From contig NZ_VCGX01000004.1 in assembly GCF_007671655.1 (NCBI RefSeq), forward strand, positions 124,001-188,000: a stretch of 64,000 nt of DNA, given 5' to 3'. The notes beneath the pieces were generated by a model, which did not search any database, had not been told where the DNA came from, and worked only from the letters and a program-made list of their open reading frames with translations. Position 1 is the stretch's first letter. Every line of letters starts with the position of its first letter. Below are positions 1 through 8,605 of this stretch, one piece after another. Position numbers and translations under genes: made by a program. This stretch comes from Marinobacter piscis (lineage in GTDB: Bacteria; Pseudomonadota; Gammaproteobacteria; Pseudomonadales; Oleiphilaceae).

Positions 1-2
1 CC

Positions 3-1049
3 GAAGACACGGGCGGTCTGGTCAGTCGCGGAACGGTGGCGGAACAGCTGGTTTATGAAATCGGTGACCCCCGCGCCTATGTATTGCCGGATGTGGTTTG
101 TGATTTCACCCATGTTGAGCTGGAAGAAAGCGGGCCGGACCGGGTTACGGTGCGCGGCGCCCGCGGGCTGCCCCCTACTGATAGCTACAAGGCGTCCGGC
201 ACCTGGCCGGATGGCTTCAAGTGCACGGCGACCTTCCTGCTTGCCGGCATGCAGGCACCGGCCAAAGCCCAGGCGGTTGCGGAGGCCATTCTCAGCAAAA
301 CCTCGCGGTTGTTTCAGGAGCGGGGTCTGTCTGACTACAGTGAAACCAGCATTGAGCTTCTGGGTACTGAAACCACCTATGGCAGGCACGGTCGCGGCCA
401 GGACAGCCGGGAGGTTGTAGTCAAGATCAGCACGGCCCATGAAAAGAAAGCGGCGCTGGTGCTGTTCTCCCGGGAGATTGCACAGGCAGCCACAGGTATG
501 GCTCCGGGGATTACCGGCATTGTCGGCGGCCGGCCTAATGTCATGCCCAAGATTCGTCTGTATTCATGCCTGGTTCCCAAGGCCCGGGTTGAGGTAACAA
601 CGGACTTTGAGGGGCAGTCGTCAGTGGTGGATGTGGCTTCCTCCGGTGGCTTTCAGCCGGGTCAGATCAAAGATCAGCTTCCCGGTAAACCGGCCTCTGC
701 GACGGATACAACCGTGCCTCTGATTGATCTGGCCTGGGCCAGAAGCGGTGACAAGGGTGACCACACGAATATTGGTGTGATTGCCCGCAAACCGGAGTTT
801 GTTCCGTTTATCGAGGCGGCTCTGACCCGTGAGGCGGTTGCAGACTGGATGAGCCATACGCTTAACCCGGATAACGGCAGGGTGTCACGCTGGTCTATGC
901 CGGGGCTCCCTGGGTTTAATTTTCTTCTTGAGCACAGCCTGGGCGGTGGCGGTATTGCCAGTCTGCGCATTGATCCGCAAGGCAAGGCGTTTGCTCAGCA
1001 GTTACTGGAGTTTCCGGTGCCGGTGCCTTCAGGGCTGGCTGGTTCTTAA
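3..1049 (+). CDS. atuA: AtuA-like protein (DUF1446), 5'-truncated by the window edge
   Basis: Acyclic terpene utilisation protein AtuA; its biochemical role is not settled, but the gene is the first of the atu operon in Pseudomonas. The frame is open from base 3 with no stop, and the first residues ([14 protein letters not shown]) already belong to the conserved interior of the family. The GTG at 36 is therefore not a true start and roughly half of the usual ~600 aa protein lies outside the window. The C-terminal third carries the small AtuA-like domain with the [17 protein letters not shown] block (about residue 235 from the GTG). A palindromic element (1069-1166) separates it from the next gene. 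Confidence 0.85.
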   Translation, partial: EDTGGLVSRGTVAEQLVYEIGDPRAYVLPDVVCDFTHVELEESGPDRVTVRGARGLPPTDSYKASGTWPDGFKCTATFLLAGMQAPAKAQAVAEAILSKTSRLFQERGLSDYSETSIELLGTETTYGRHGRGQDSREVVVKISTAHEKKAALVLFSREIAQAATGMAPGITGIVGGRPNVMPKIRLYSCLVPKARVEVTTDFEGQSSVVDVASSGGFQPGQIKDQLPGKPASATDTTVPLIDLAWARSGDKGDHTNIGVIARKPEFVPFIEAALTREAVADWMSHTLNPDNGRVSRWSMPGLPGFNFLLEHSLGGGGIASLRIDPQGKAFAQQLLEFPVPVPSGLAGS

Positions 1050-1068
1050 ATTTCGGGTGAATGCACTC

Positions 1069-1166
1069 CGGGCGGCACTCCCTCCCGGGACACGCCGTGA
1101 ATACGTCCGTGTAGGCTTGAGCGCAGCATCCCTGCTGCTCACAGTCCCGGGAGGGAGTGCCGCCCG
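1069..1166 (+). repeat. Palindromic two-hairpin element, copy 1 (type I core)
   Basis: Perfect 23-bp inverted arms (1069-1091 and 1144-1166) enclose a 52-bp core. The core starts ACGCC, contains a small hairpin closing on a TCCG loop (TACG/TGTA with one G-T pair), then GGCTTGAG, then a hairpin GCAGCA-TCCC-TGCTGC, and ends ACA. It lies between atuA and the SDR gene, both on the + strand. The stem is not followed by a T tract. The arm sequence is unrelated to those of the other copies apart from the GGGAC/GTCCC junction. Confidence 0.9.
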
Positions 1167-1199
1167 TAGCGCTCAGACTTTAACAAAGGCTTTCAAGTT

Positions 1200-2066
1200 A
1201 TGAGTTATCAATCGGTTTTTCACCCTGATTTATTCAAGGGTCAGACATTTATCGTTACCGGGGGCGGCTCTGGTATTGGCCGCTGTACCGCGCACGAGCT
1301 CGCAGCCCTGGGTGCGCGAGTGGCGCTGGTGGGCCGTAAAGCCGAGAAGGTGGAAGCGGTCAAGGCGGAAATTCTTGAATACGGTGGCATGGCTTCGGCA
1401 CATGTGTGTGATATCCGTGAAGAAGAGTCGGTAAAAGCCACGGTGAAGGCCATTATTGCGGAGCACAAGGGACTGAATGGCGTGGTGAACAACGCCGGCG
1501 GTCAGTTCCCCTCCCCTTTGGCCGGCATTAACCAGAAAGGCTGGGAAACGGTGGTGCGCACCAATCTCACCGGCGGTTTTCTGATGGCCAGGGAGGCGTA
1601 TACCCAGGCTCTGGCGAAAACCGGCGGGGCCATTGTGAACATTGTCGCGGATATGTGGGGCGGTATGCCAGGTATGGGGCACTCCGGCGCAGCCCGGGCC
1701 GGTATGGTGAATTTTACTCAGACAGCCGCGGTGGAATGGGGTGCGTCCGGCGTTCGTGTAAACGCGGTTGCCCCTGGCTGGATTGCGTCCAGCGGTATGG
1801 ACAGCTACCCCGAGCATATGAAGCAGTGGATTCGTAGCCTTGGCGACAGTGTCCCGCTCAAGCGTATAGGGACAGAATCAGAGGTAAGCGCCGCCATCTG
1901 TTTTCTGCTGAGTCCGGCAGCTTCTTTTATCAGTGGTGACTGCCTTCGCATTGATGGTGCAGCTTCTCAGGGCGGGCGTGTGTGGCCGCTGCCCAAAGCC
2001 AGAAACAACGAACCCTTTAACGGTTTCCACCGGGCCGTTACACCGAAAGTGTTCAGCGAGGATTGA
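1200..2066 (+). CDS. atuB: Short-chain dehydrogenase/reductase AtuB
   Basis: SDR-family oxidoreductase of 288 aa, cytoplasmic. Rossmann motif TGGGSGIG near residue 21 and the NNAGG motif near residue 97 are present. At the usual active-site position the sequence reads GHSGAARAGM, so the canonical Tyr is His and the Lys is Arg. A His there is typical of the 2,4-dienoyl-CoA reductase branch, but the Arg is unusual. The surrounding VNIVADMWGGMPGMGHSG and VNAVAPGWI fit a CoA-thioester-acting SDR. The order atuA-SDR-atuC matches Pseudomonas atuB. Its substrate is not established. Confidence 0.8.
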   Translation: MSYQSVFHPDLFKGQTFIVTGGGSGIGRCTAHELAALGARVALVGRKAEKVEAVKAEILEYGGMASAHVCDIREEESVKATVKAIIAEHKGLNGVVNNAGGQFPSPLAGINQKGWETVVRTNLTGGFLMAREAYTQALAKTGGAIVNIVADMWGGMPGMGHSGAARAGMVNFTQTAAVEWGASGVRVNAVAPGWIASSGMDSYPEHMKQWIRSLGDSVPLKRIGTESEVSAAICFLLSPAASFISGDCLRIDGAASQGGRVWPLPKARNNEPFNGFHRAVTPKVFSED

Positions 2067-2075
2067 GGTCGCTTT

Positions 2076-3692
2076 ATGCAAACACTGGAAAGCAGTATTA
2101 ACCCCCAATCCGATGAGTTCCGCGGCAACGCAGAGGCCATGATGGAACACATCAAGACCTTTCGGGAGGCAGAGCAGAAGGTTCTCGACCTGGCCGAAGC
2201 AGCGCGGGAAAAGTTTACCAAGCGCGGGAAGCTCCTGCCCCGGGACCGTATTAACCGCTTGCTGGATCGTGGTACGCCCTTTCTGGAGCTATGTTCCATG
2301 GCAGGCTACAAGATGCACGATGATAAGGACGGCAGTATGGCCGGGGGCAATATCATCGCTGGCATAGGCACAGTCAGTGGTATTCGCTGCCTCGTTGTCG
2401 CCAGTAACAGCGCGATCAAGGGCGGCACCATTACCCCCGCGGGCCTGGATAAAACCCTGCGACTGCAGCAGATTGCCAAAGAGAACAAGCTGCCGGTCAT
2501 CTCTCTTTCGGAAAGCGGCGGCGCCAACCTGAACTACGCCACGGACATTTTTGTTCAGGGCGCCCGCGGTTTTGCTAACCAGGCCCGGATGTCTGCAGCC
2601 GGGCTGCCTCAGATTACGGTCGTCCACGGCAACGCAACCGCCGGTGGCGCCTATCAGCCCGGTTTATCGGATTATGTGATCACGGTTCGTGGCAAAGCCA
2701 AAATGTTTCTGGCAGGCCCGCCGCTACTGAAAGCCGCCACCGGCGAGATTGCTGATGACGAAGAGCTGGGTGGTGCTGAAATGCACGCTCAGGTTGCAGG
2801 TACCGCAGAATACCTGGCTGAAGACGACGCCGACGGTATCCGCCAGGCCAGAAACATCCTGGAAGCCTTACCCTGGAACGAGCAACTGCCGCCGCAGCGC
2901 GAGATGAAGTGGGAAGCGCCTGTGTATCCAGCGGAAGAGCTTTTGGGCGTCATTCCCTCGGACTCCAAGAAGCCTTATGACGTGCGTGAAATCCTTGCCC
3001 GTATTGCCGATGGCTCCAGGTTCCTGGACTTCAAAAACGAGTTCGACGACCAGACCGTCTGCGGCACCATCCGCATTGAGGGTTACTCTGTAGGCGTCAT
3101 TGGCAACAATGGCCCGATCACCCCGGCTGGTAGCGCCAAGGCCGCCCAGTTCATCCAGCTCTGCGACCAGGCGGGTACGCCACTGCTGTTCCTGCACAAC
3201 ACCACCGGTTTTATGGTGGGTACGCATTCCGAGCAGAACGGCATTATCAAACACGGTTCAAAAATGATTCAGGCCGTTGCCAACTGCCGGGTACCCAAAA
3301 TCGCTGTCGTAATCGGCGGTTCCTACGGCGCCGGCAACTACGCCATGTGCGGCCGCGGCCTGGACCCGAGGTTTATCTTCGCCTGGCCTAACAGCCGTAC
3401 CGCGGTTATGGGCCCTGCTCAGGCCGGCAAGGTGATGCGCATAGTAGCCGAGGACAAGCAGCGCCGCAGCGGCATAGACCCGGACCCGAAAACTCTGGAG
3501 TTTCTGGAGCAGGCGACTGCCAAGAAGCTGGAAGACGGCTCCACTGCCCTGTTCGGCACCGCCCGGTTATGGGATGACGGTCTGATTGACCCTCGGGACA
3601 CCCGGCGCGTTGTTGCACTGGTACTCGATGTGTGCCGCGAGGCCGGGATTCGTGAATTACGGCCTAATACATTTGGTGTGGCCCGCCTTTGA
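2076..3692 (+). CDS. atuC: Geranyl-CoA carboxylase, carboxyltransferase (beta) subunit
   Basis: Biotin-dependent carboxyltransferase subunit, 538 aa, transferring CO2 from biotin to the beta-methyl group of cis-geranyl-CoA. The N-terminal half has the MAGGNIIAGIG block and TAGGAYQPGLSDY (residues 188-200). MCC beta subunits as I recall them read AYVPAMSDE or similar here, so the PGLSDY form favours GCC over MCC. The C-terminal half has TTGFMVG and GGSYGAGNYAMCGRGLDPRF. It starts 9 bp after the SDR stop behind a GAGG Shine-Dalgarno. Its biotin-carrying partner is atuF, three genes downstream. Family assignment is firm; GCC over MCC rests mainly on context. Confidence 0.9.
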   Translation: MQTLESSINPQSDEFRGNAEAMMEHIKTFREAEQKVLDLAEAAREKFTKRGKLLPRDRINRLLDRGTPFLELCSMAGYKMHDDKDGSMAGGNIIAGIGTVSGIRCLVVASNSAIKGGTITPAGLDKTLRLQQIAKENKLPVISLSESGGANLNYATDIFVQGARGFANQARMSAAGLPQITVVHGNATAGGAYQPGLSDYVITVRGKAKMFLAGPPLLKAATGEIADDEELGGAEMHAQVAGTAEYLAEDDADGIRQARNILEALPWNEQLPPQREMKWEAPVYPAEELLGVIPSDSKKPYDVREILARIADGSRFLDFKNEFDDQTVCGTIRIEGYSVGVIGNNGPITPAGSAKAAQFIQLCDQAGTPLLFLHNTTGFMVGTHSEQNGIIKHGSKMIQAVANCRVPKIAVVIGGSYGAGNYAMCGRGLDPRFIFAWPNSRTAVMGPAQAGKVMRIVAEDKQRRSGIDPDPKTLEFLEQATAKKLEDGSTALFGTARLWDDGLIDPRDTRRVVALVLDVCREAGIRELRPNTFGVARL

Positions 3693-3747
3693 TCGGGTTT
3701 TGGCTTTGGTGGAGCCCGCCTCGTGGATTGCTTGCTTGGGTGGGGGC

Positions 3748-3853
3748 ACCGTCTGGGAGGGCGTGTCCAAAAACCGCTACGAGCACATCCATGTGCGCTT
3801 GGCTGCGGCCATCCTTGGCCGCAGACATTTTTGGACACGCCCTCCCAGACGGT
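3748..3853 (+). repeat. Palindromic two-hairpin element, copy 2 (type II core)
   Basis: Perfect 26-bp arms (3748-3773, 3828-3853) enclose a 54-bp core. The core begins CCGCTACGAGCACATCC, forms hairpin GCACA-TCCA-TGTGC, then GCTTG, then hairpin CTGCGGCCA-TCCT-TGGCCGCAG, and ends ACA before the T-rich right arm. It starts 55 bp after the atuC stop and pairs with copy 3, which lies 136 bp further on in the opposite orientation. Confidence 0.92.
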
Positions 3854-3989
3854 TCAGCAAAGCCACCAGTTAGCGCCATTACAGATCAGGATTTTCGACG
3901 ACAAACGTTAAAGATAAATATGCAGTGTGCGACCTGAAATACTCGAGACTCAAGAACTGTTATCAGGTAGCGAAAAGTTCCGGATATAA
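3854..3989. other. 136-bp spacer between two opposed palindromic elements
   Basis: The atuC-atuD gap (3693-4165, 473 bp) contains copies 2 and 3 of the palindrome and this AT-richer spacer. No convincing ORF is present. The octamer CCGGATAT at 3980-3987, directly beside the copy-3 arm, recurs in the same relative position beside copy 6 (11482-11489, minus strand). Confidence 0.5.
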
Positions 3990-4099
3990 GCGAGTGTGGG
4001 GCTGGGCGTTCAGAAAATGTAGAGGGCCAAGGATGGCCCGAAACAAGCGCACATGGATGTGCTCGTAGCGGTTTTCTGAACGCCCAGCCCCACACTCGC
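3990..4099 (-). repeat. Palindromic two-hairpin element, copy 3 (type II core, reversed)
   Basis: Perfect 28-bp arms (3990-4017, 4072-4099) enclose a 54-bp core read on the minus strand. The first hairpin (GCACATCCATGTGC) is identical to copy 2. The second hairpin is the CGGGCCATCC...GGCCCTC version, the same as in copy 6. The arms share nothing with copy 2 beyond the AAAA/TTTT junction. It ends 66 bp before the atuD start. Confidence 0.92.
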
Positions 4100-4165
4100 G
4101 ACCCCAAGCTAACGAACGTGCACAAAATCAAAGAAAGCACGAACCAGATGCCAGGAGAACAAAAC

Positions 4166-5326
4166 GTGAAATTCACAGCCGAACACGAAGCCCTGAGAAA
4201 AACCGTCCGCGATTTCGTGCAGAAGGAGATTAACCCCCACTGCGACGAGTGGGAAGAAGCCGGGCAGTTTCCCATTCATGAACTGTTCAAGAAAATGGGC
4301 AACCTTGGTCTGCTTGGTATACAAAAACCCGAAGAGTACGGCGGCATGGGGCTGGATTACAGTTACAACCTGGTCGCGGCTGAGGAGCTGGGCATGGCTC
4401 ACTGTGGTGGCGTGCCTCTGGCCATTGGCGTGCAGACCGACATGTGCACACCGGCCATCTCCCGCTTTGGCTCTGACGAGCTGAAACGCACCTTCCTGAC
4501 ACCAGCCATTGCCGGCGACATGGTGGGCTGCATTGGTGTGAGTGAAGTGGGTGCCGGCTCGGACGTGGCCGGGCTGAAAACCAGTGCCAAAAAAGACGGC
4601 GATGACTACATCATTAATGGCTCCAAGATGTGGATCACCAACAGCCCGAGTGCCGATTTCATCTGCCTGCTGGCCAACACCAGCGACGACAAGCCCCACA
4701 AGAACAAATCACTGATTGTTGTTCCCATGGATTCCCCGGGGATCACTTTCAGCCCGCACCTGAACAAACTGGGTATGCGCTCGTCGGAAACCGCTGAGAT
4801 TTATTTCGATGATGTGCGTGTTCCCCAGCGTTACCGCATCGGTGCCGAAGGGACGGGGTTCATGATGCAGATGTTGCAGTTCCAGGAGGAACGCATGTGG
4901 GGTGCGGCCAATGTGATCAAGGCATTGGAAAACTGTATTGACCAGACCATCGAGTACTGCAGCGAGCGCAAAACATTTGGTATCCCCCTCATCGACAATC
5001 AGGTAATTCACTTCCGGCTGGCGGAATTACAAACCGAGGTAGAAGCCCTCCGTGCCCTCACCTATCAGGCGTGTGAACTGCATATTGAAGGCAAGGAGGT
5101 CACCAAGCTTGCCTCTATGGCCAAGCTGAAGGCCGGTCGTCTGGGCCGTGAGGTGACCGACAGTTGCCTGCAGTACTGGGGTGGTAACGGCTTTATGTGG
5201 GACAACCCGGCCTCCCGGGCGTACCGGGATGTGCGGTTGGTGTCTATTGGCGGCGGTGCCGATGAAATCATGCTGGGTATTATCTGCAAGATGATGGGCA
5301 CTCTTCCTGGCAAACCCAGGAGCTGA
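4166..5326 (+). CDS. atuD: Citronellyl-CoA dehydrogenase (acyl-CoA dehydrogenase family)
   Basis: FAD-dependent acyl-CoA dehydrogenase, 386 aa, expected to convert citronellyl-CoA to cis-geranyl-CoA. I choose the GTG at 4166 (MKFTAEHEALRK) because AGGAG lies at 4153-4157, 8 bp upstream, and the resulting length fits the family. The frame stays open up to a GTG at 4118 and an ATG at 4148. The three acyl-CoA dehydrogenase domains are recognisable: a helical N-terminal domain, a beta domain with GCIGVSEVGAGSDVAGL, and a C-terminal helical domain with ERKTFGIPLIDNQ and YWGGNGFMWD. Palindromic elements flank the gene on both sides. Confidence 0.88.
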   Translation: MKFTAEHEALRKTVRDFVQKEINPHCDEWEEAGQFPIHELFKKMGNLGLLGIQKPEEYGGMGLDYSYNLVAAEELGMAHCGGVPLAIGVQTDMCTPAISRFGSDELKRTFLTPAIAGDMVGCIGVSEVGAGSDVAGLKTSAKKDGDDYIINGSKMWITNSPSADFICLLANTSDDKPHKNKSLIVVPMDSPGITFSPHLNKLGMRSSETAEIYFDDVRVPQRYRIGAEGTGFMMQMLQFQEERMWGAANVIKALENCIDQTIEYCSERKTFGIPLIDNQVIHFRLAELQTEVEALRALTYQACELHIEGKEVTKLASMAKLKAGRLGREVTDSCLQYWGGNGFMWDNPASRAYRDVRLVSIGGGADEIMLGIICKMMGTLPGKPRS

Positions 5327-5347
5327 AGTACGGTGCAAAGCTGGCAC

Positions 5348-5445
5348 CCCGGCATGATTGTTCAGGACACGCCCACGAGTACATCCCTGTAGGGCTTGAA
5401 TCGGGCCATCCATGGCCCTCAACAGTCCTGAACAATCATGCCGGG
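5348..5445 (+). repeat. Palindromic two-hairpin element, copy 4 (type I core)
   Basis: Perfect 21-bp arms (5348-5368, 5425-5445) enclose a 56-bp core: ACGC, hairpin TACA-TCCC-TGTA, GGGCTTGA, hairpin GGGCCA-TCCA-TGGCCC, ACA. The arm may extend imperfectly, because AGCTGG at 5339-5344 is matched by CCAGCT just downstream. It lies between atuD and atuE and ends 35 bp before the atuE start. Confidence 0.9.
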
Positions 5446-5480
5446 CCACCAGCTCCAGACATTTTTCTTGGAGTCACTTT

Positions 5481-6299
5481 ATGGAAACATTACCTCATTG
5501 CGAAACACTGCTTCTGGTGAAACAGGGGCCTGCGCTGCACATTACCATCAACCGACCGGACTCACGGAACGCCATGAGCCTGCAGATGGTGGCGGAACTG
5601 GCCACTGTATTTGCCGAGGTGGAGTCTGATACCAGCATCCGCGCTGTGGTCATCCGTGGTTCCGGCGGACACTTTTGTGCCGGTGGTGATATCAAGGATA
5701 TGGCCGGCGCCCGGAACCAGAAGACCGGCGAGGGTGAGGCCGATCCTTTATACCGCCTGAACCGCGCATTCGGACAGATGATTCAGCAGGTAAACGAATC
5801 CTCCAAAATTGTCATCGCCATCACCGAAGGGGCCGTCATGGGGGGTGGTTTTGGCCTGGCCTGCGTCTCCGATGTTGCCATTGCCGGTCCGACAGCCAGG
5901 TTCGGCATGCCGGAAACCTCCCTCGGCATCATCCCGGCCCAGATCGCACCGTTTGTCGTCGAACGCATCGGCCTGACCCAGGCCCGCAGACTTGCGCTGC
6001 TCGGTTTGAGAATCGGCGCAGAAGAAGCCTGCGCACTGGGCATTGTTCACCAGGCGGCAACATCGGATGAAGAACTTAACGACATGCTGACCCAGACACT
6101 GGAACGCGTCCGCCAATGCGCACCTAACGCCACGGCAGAAACCAAAGCCCTGTTGCACCGCGTTGGGCACGAATCCATGAACGGCTTACTCGACAGCGCC
6201 GCCGAAAAATTCGCCGAAGCCGTCCAGGGCAACGAAGGTAATGAAGGAACTATGGCGTTCATGCAAAAACGCACACCAGCCTGGGCAGACACGGAATAA
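5481..6299 (+). CDS. atuE: Isohexenylglutaconyl-CoA hydratase (enoyl-CoA hydratase family)
   Basis: Crotonase-fold protein, 272 aa, expected to hydrate isohexenylglutaconyl-CoA, the product of the AtuCF carboxylase. The ATG at 5481 has TTGGAG upstream, and earlier in-frame starts would run into palindrome copy 4. The oxyanion-hole block HFCAGGDIKDMAG and GGGFGLACVSD are present. In crotonase the second block usually carries a catalytic Glu (GGGCELA); here it reads GGGFGLA, so only the Glu of MPETSLGIIP remains as an acid/base candidate. Context makes the AtuE assignment strong. Confidence 0.85.
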   Translation: METLPHCETLLLVKQGPALHITINRPDSRNAMSLQMVAELATVFAEVESDTSIRAVVIRGSGGHFCAGGDIKDMAGARNQKTGEGEADPLYRLNRAFGQMIQQVNESSKIVIAITEGAVMGGGFGLACVSDVAIAGPTARFGMPETSLGIIPAQIAPFVVERIGLTQARRLALLGLRIGAEEACALGIVHQAATSDEELNDMLTQTLERVRQCAPNATAETKALLHRVGHESMNGLLDSAAEKFAEAVQGNEGNEGTMAFMQKRTPAWADTE

Positions 6300-6342
6300 A
6301 CTGGTGGAAGTGAGGGGGCACTCATTTTCCATTGATAGAGGA

Positions 6343-6575
6343 GCGCTTGGGTGCAGGGGGGTTGTCAGAAAATGTCGGCGGCCATGGATGGCCGACGCCA
6401 AGCGCACATGGGTAAGGCAAGCGTTTATGAAGCAAAGCTTCATGCGCAGCCGAACGACAGCAATCTGCGATTGCTGGCCGGACCCCGCAAGGGGTGCTCG
6501 TAGCGGTTTCCTGCCGCCTCCGCAACCCCTCACGGCAGGCATACATTTTCTGACAACCCCCCTGCACCCAAGCGC
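6343..6575 (-). repeat. Expanded palindromic element, copy 5 (type II core with two insertions)
   Basis: Perfect 33-bp arms (6343-6375, 6543-6575) enclose an enlarged 167-bp core. Read on the minus strand, about 35 bp are inserted between the left arm and CCGCTACGAGCAC, and about 85 bp are inserted in the loop of the first hairpin. The second hairpin (GGCCATCCATGGCC) is intact. The first insertion contains a 16-bp tract (6526-6541) repeated directly at 6598-6613, just outside the palindrome. It fills most of the 335-bp atuE-atuF gap; the rest shows no ORF. Confidence 0.82.
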
Positions 6576-6634
6576 GGACTTGCACAACCCAAACCCGCCC
6601 CTCACGGCAGGCACGATTTTACGAGACCAGCACA

Positions 6635-8605
6635 ATGCTAAAAAAACTACTAATAGCAAACCGGGGCGAAATCGCCGTTCGCATTATTCGCACCGCCAAA
6701 GCCCTCGGATACCGCACCGTGGCCGTTTACTCCGAGGCCGATGCCCAAGCCATGCACACAGAACTGGCTGATGAAGCCGTGTGCATAGGCCCGGCACAAG
6801 TCGCCGCGTCTTACCTAAACGCAGACTCCATACTCGATGCCGCCCGCAAAACCGGCGCCGACTGCATCCACCCGGGTTACGGTTTTCTCTCCGAGAACGC
6901 CGACTTCTCCAACGCCTGCAAAGACGCCGGTATTGTTTTCGTAGGTCCGCCGGCGAACGCCATCGAACTCATGGGCAGCAAACGGCGCTCCAAAATCGCC
7001 ATGCAAGAGGCCGGCGTCCCCGTCGTTCCGGGTTTTGAAGGCGATAACGCCAGTGACGACGAACTCATCGCCGCGGCCGCCGACATAGGCTACCCGCTGA
7101 TGATCAAAGCCTCCGCTGGTGGCGGTGGCCGGGGCATGCGCCTGGTGAGCGATCCATCCGAGCTGGCCGACAATATCAAGCGCGCCCGCTCCGAATCCAG
7201 TCAAGCCTTTGGTGACGACGAGCTGATCCTTGAAAAAGCCGTTATCGAACCCCGCCACGTGGAAATTCAGGTCTTCGCTGACCAGCATGGCAACGCCGTC
7301 TACCTTGGAGAACGGGACTGCTCCGTACAGCGTCGGCATCAGAAAGTTGTTGAAGAGGCCCCGTCTCCCTTTGTCACTCCCGACCTCCGCGCCGCCATGG
7401 GCAAAGCTGCGGTAAAAGCCGCCCTCGCCTGCAACTACGAAGGCGCCGGCACCGTCGAATTCCTCGTCGACAAAGACCGTAACTTCTACTTCCTGGAAAT
7501 GAACACCCGCCTGCAGGTAGAGCACCCGGTTACCGAACTGGTCACCGGGCAGGACCTGGTGGCCTGGCAGCTGAGAGTGGCTGAAGGACTGGCGCTGCCG
7601 CTGGCACAGGAAGATATTCAGCTTAATGGCCACGCCATTGAGGTCCGCCTGTACGCAGAAGATCCGGCTCACGACTTTACCCCGCAAACCGGGCCCCTGC
7701 ATGTATTCCAGCCAGCGGAGGGAGAAGGCCTGCGCTTTGATACAGGCGTGCGCTCCGGCGACGACGTTACCCCGCATTACGATCCCATGCTCGCGAAAGT
7801 CATCGCCTGGGGTAACAACCGTGATGAAGCCCGCCGGCGACTGATCCGCGCGCTGGAAGACACCCGGGTGTTCGGTGTTACCACCAACCGGTACTTCCTC
7901 AGCCGCATTATTGCCGACAACACCTTTGGTGCCGGGCAAGCCACAACGGCGTTTCTGCAACAAGCTTTCAGTGACGATCCTTCACTGCAACCCGCCAGAC
8001 TGAATATCCGCAAGCTTGCCCTTGCCGCCTGTGTGCTGGCCCATGGTGCAACCGGAGCCCAGACCTGGAGTAATGCCCCGGCCACCAACACCCCGATAAA
8101 ACTGGACACCGGCAATGAAACCGTCGACCTGCTGGTGCAAAGCCAGGGCGATAGCCTCTCCTGCCGCTTCGAAGATGAGGTCCATGAGCTGAAAGAAATC
8201 AGCATACACCACGATGTGCTGTGCTTTACCGACAATGGCGTCCGTCAACGTTGCCATTATCACCGCCACGGGGATTCTCTATATTTACAGGCGTTCGGAG
8301 AGTCGTGGTCAGTTACAGACCTTACTCACCAGCCAGCGGCAAGCGCCAATGGCACCGGGAGTGGTCGCATTCAGGCATCTATGGACGGTGCCATTATCGA
8401 CGTTGTGGCCGAACCGGGGCAGACAGTCTTACAAGGGGAAACCCTGGTTATACTGGAAGCCATGAAAATGGAACACCCGGTGAAAGCCGATTGTGATGGT
8501 GTGATTCACCAGATTCTGACCAATAAAGGCGATCAGGTGAAGCGTAATCAATTGCTGGTAGAAATCACTACTGGCGAATTATCCGAACAGGAGAACAAAA
8601 AATGA
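6635..8605 (+). CDS. atuF: Geranyl-CoA carboxylase, biotin carboxylase/BCCP (alpha) subunit
   Basis: Alpha subunit of 656 aa with three parts. A biotin carboxylase ATP-grasp region (residues 1 to ~450) starts KLLIANRGEIAVRI and includes the glycine-rich KASAGGGGRGMR and EMNTRLQVEHPVTE. A linker/BT region follows. A C-terminal biotinyl domain carries EAMKMEHP, with the biotinyl-Lys near residue 610. It pairs with AtuC to carboxylate geranyl-CoA. The stop overlaps the next gene by ATGA, so alpha-subunit translation is probably coupled to the SDR. The protein belongs to the MCC/GCC/PCC group; atu context points to GCC. Confidence 0.9.
   Translation: MLKKLLIANRGEIAVRIIRTAKALGYRTVAVYSEADAQAMHTELADEAVCIGPAQVAASYLNADSILDAARKTGADCIHPGYGFLSENADFSNACKDAGIVFVGPPANAIELMGSKRRSKIAMQEAGVPVVPGFEGDNASDDELIAAAADIGYPLMIKASAGGGGRGMRLVSDPSELADNIKRARSESSQAFGDDELILEKAVIEPRHVEIQVFADQHGNAVYLGERDCSVQRRHQKVVEEAPSPFVTPDLRAAMGKAAVKAALACNYEGAGTVEFLVDKDRNFYFLEMNTRLQVEHPVTELVTGQDLVAWQLRVAEGLALPLAQEDIQLNGHAIEVRLYAEDPAHDFTPQTGPLHVFQPAEGEGLRFDTGVRSGDDVTPHYDPMLAKVIAWGNNRDEARRRLIRALEDTRVFGVTTNRYFLSRIIADNTFGAGQATTAFLQQAFSDDPSLQPARLNIRKLALAACVLAHGATGAQTWSNAPATNTPIKLDTGNETVDLLVQSQGDSLSCRFEDEVHELKEISIHHDVLCFTDNGVRQRCHYHRHGDSLYLQAFGESWSVTDLTHQPAASANGTGSGRIQASMDGAIIDVVAEPGQTVLQGETLVILEAMKMEHPVKADCDGVIHQILTNKGDQVKRNQLLVEITTGELSEQENKK

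Noticed and set aside
3586-3937. Several overlapping ORFs on both strands across the atuC-atuD gap
   Set aside because: They are translations of the palindromic elements (mirror-image peptides such as GRACPK/SGRACP on opposite strands) and have no family features or ribosome sites.
6815-7963. Long 382-codon minus-strand ORF inside atuF
   Set aside because: Antisense shadow of a firmly identified carboxylase gene, created by high GC third positions.
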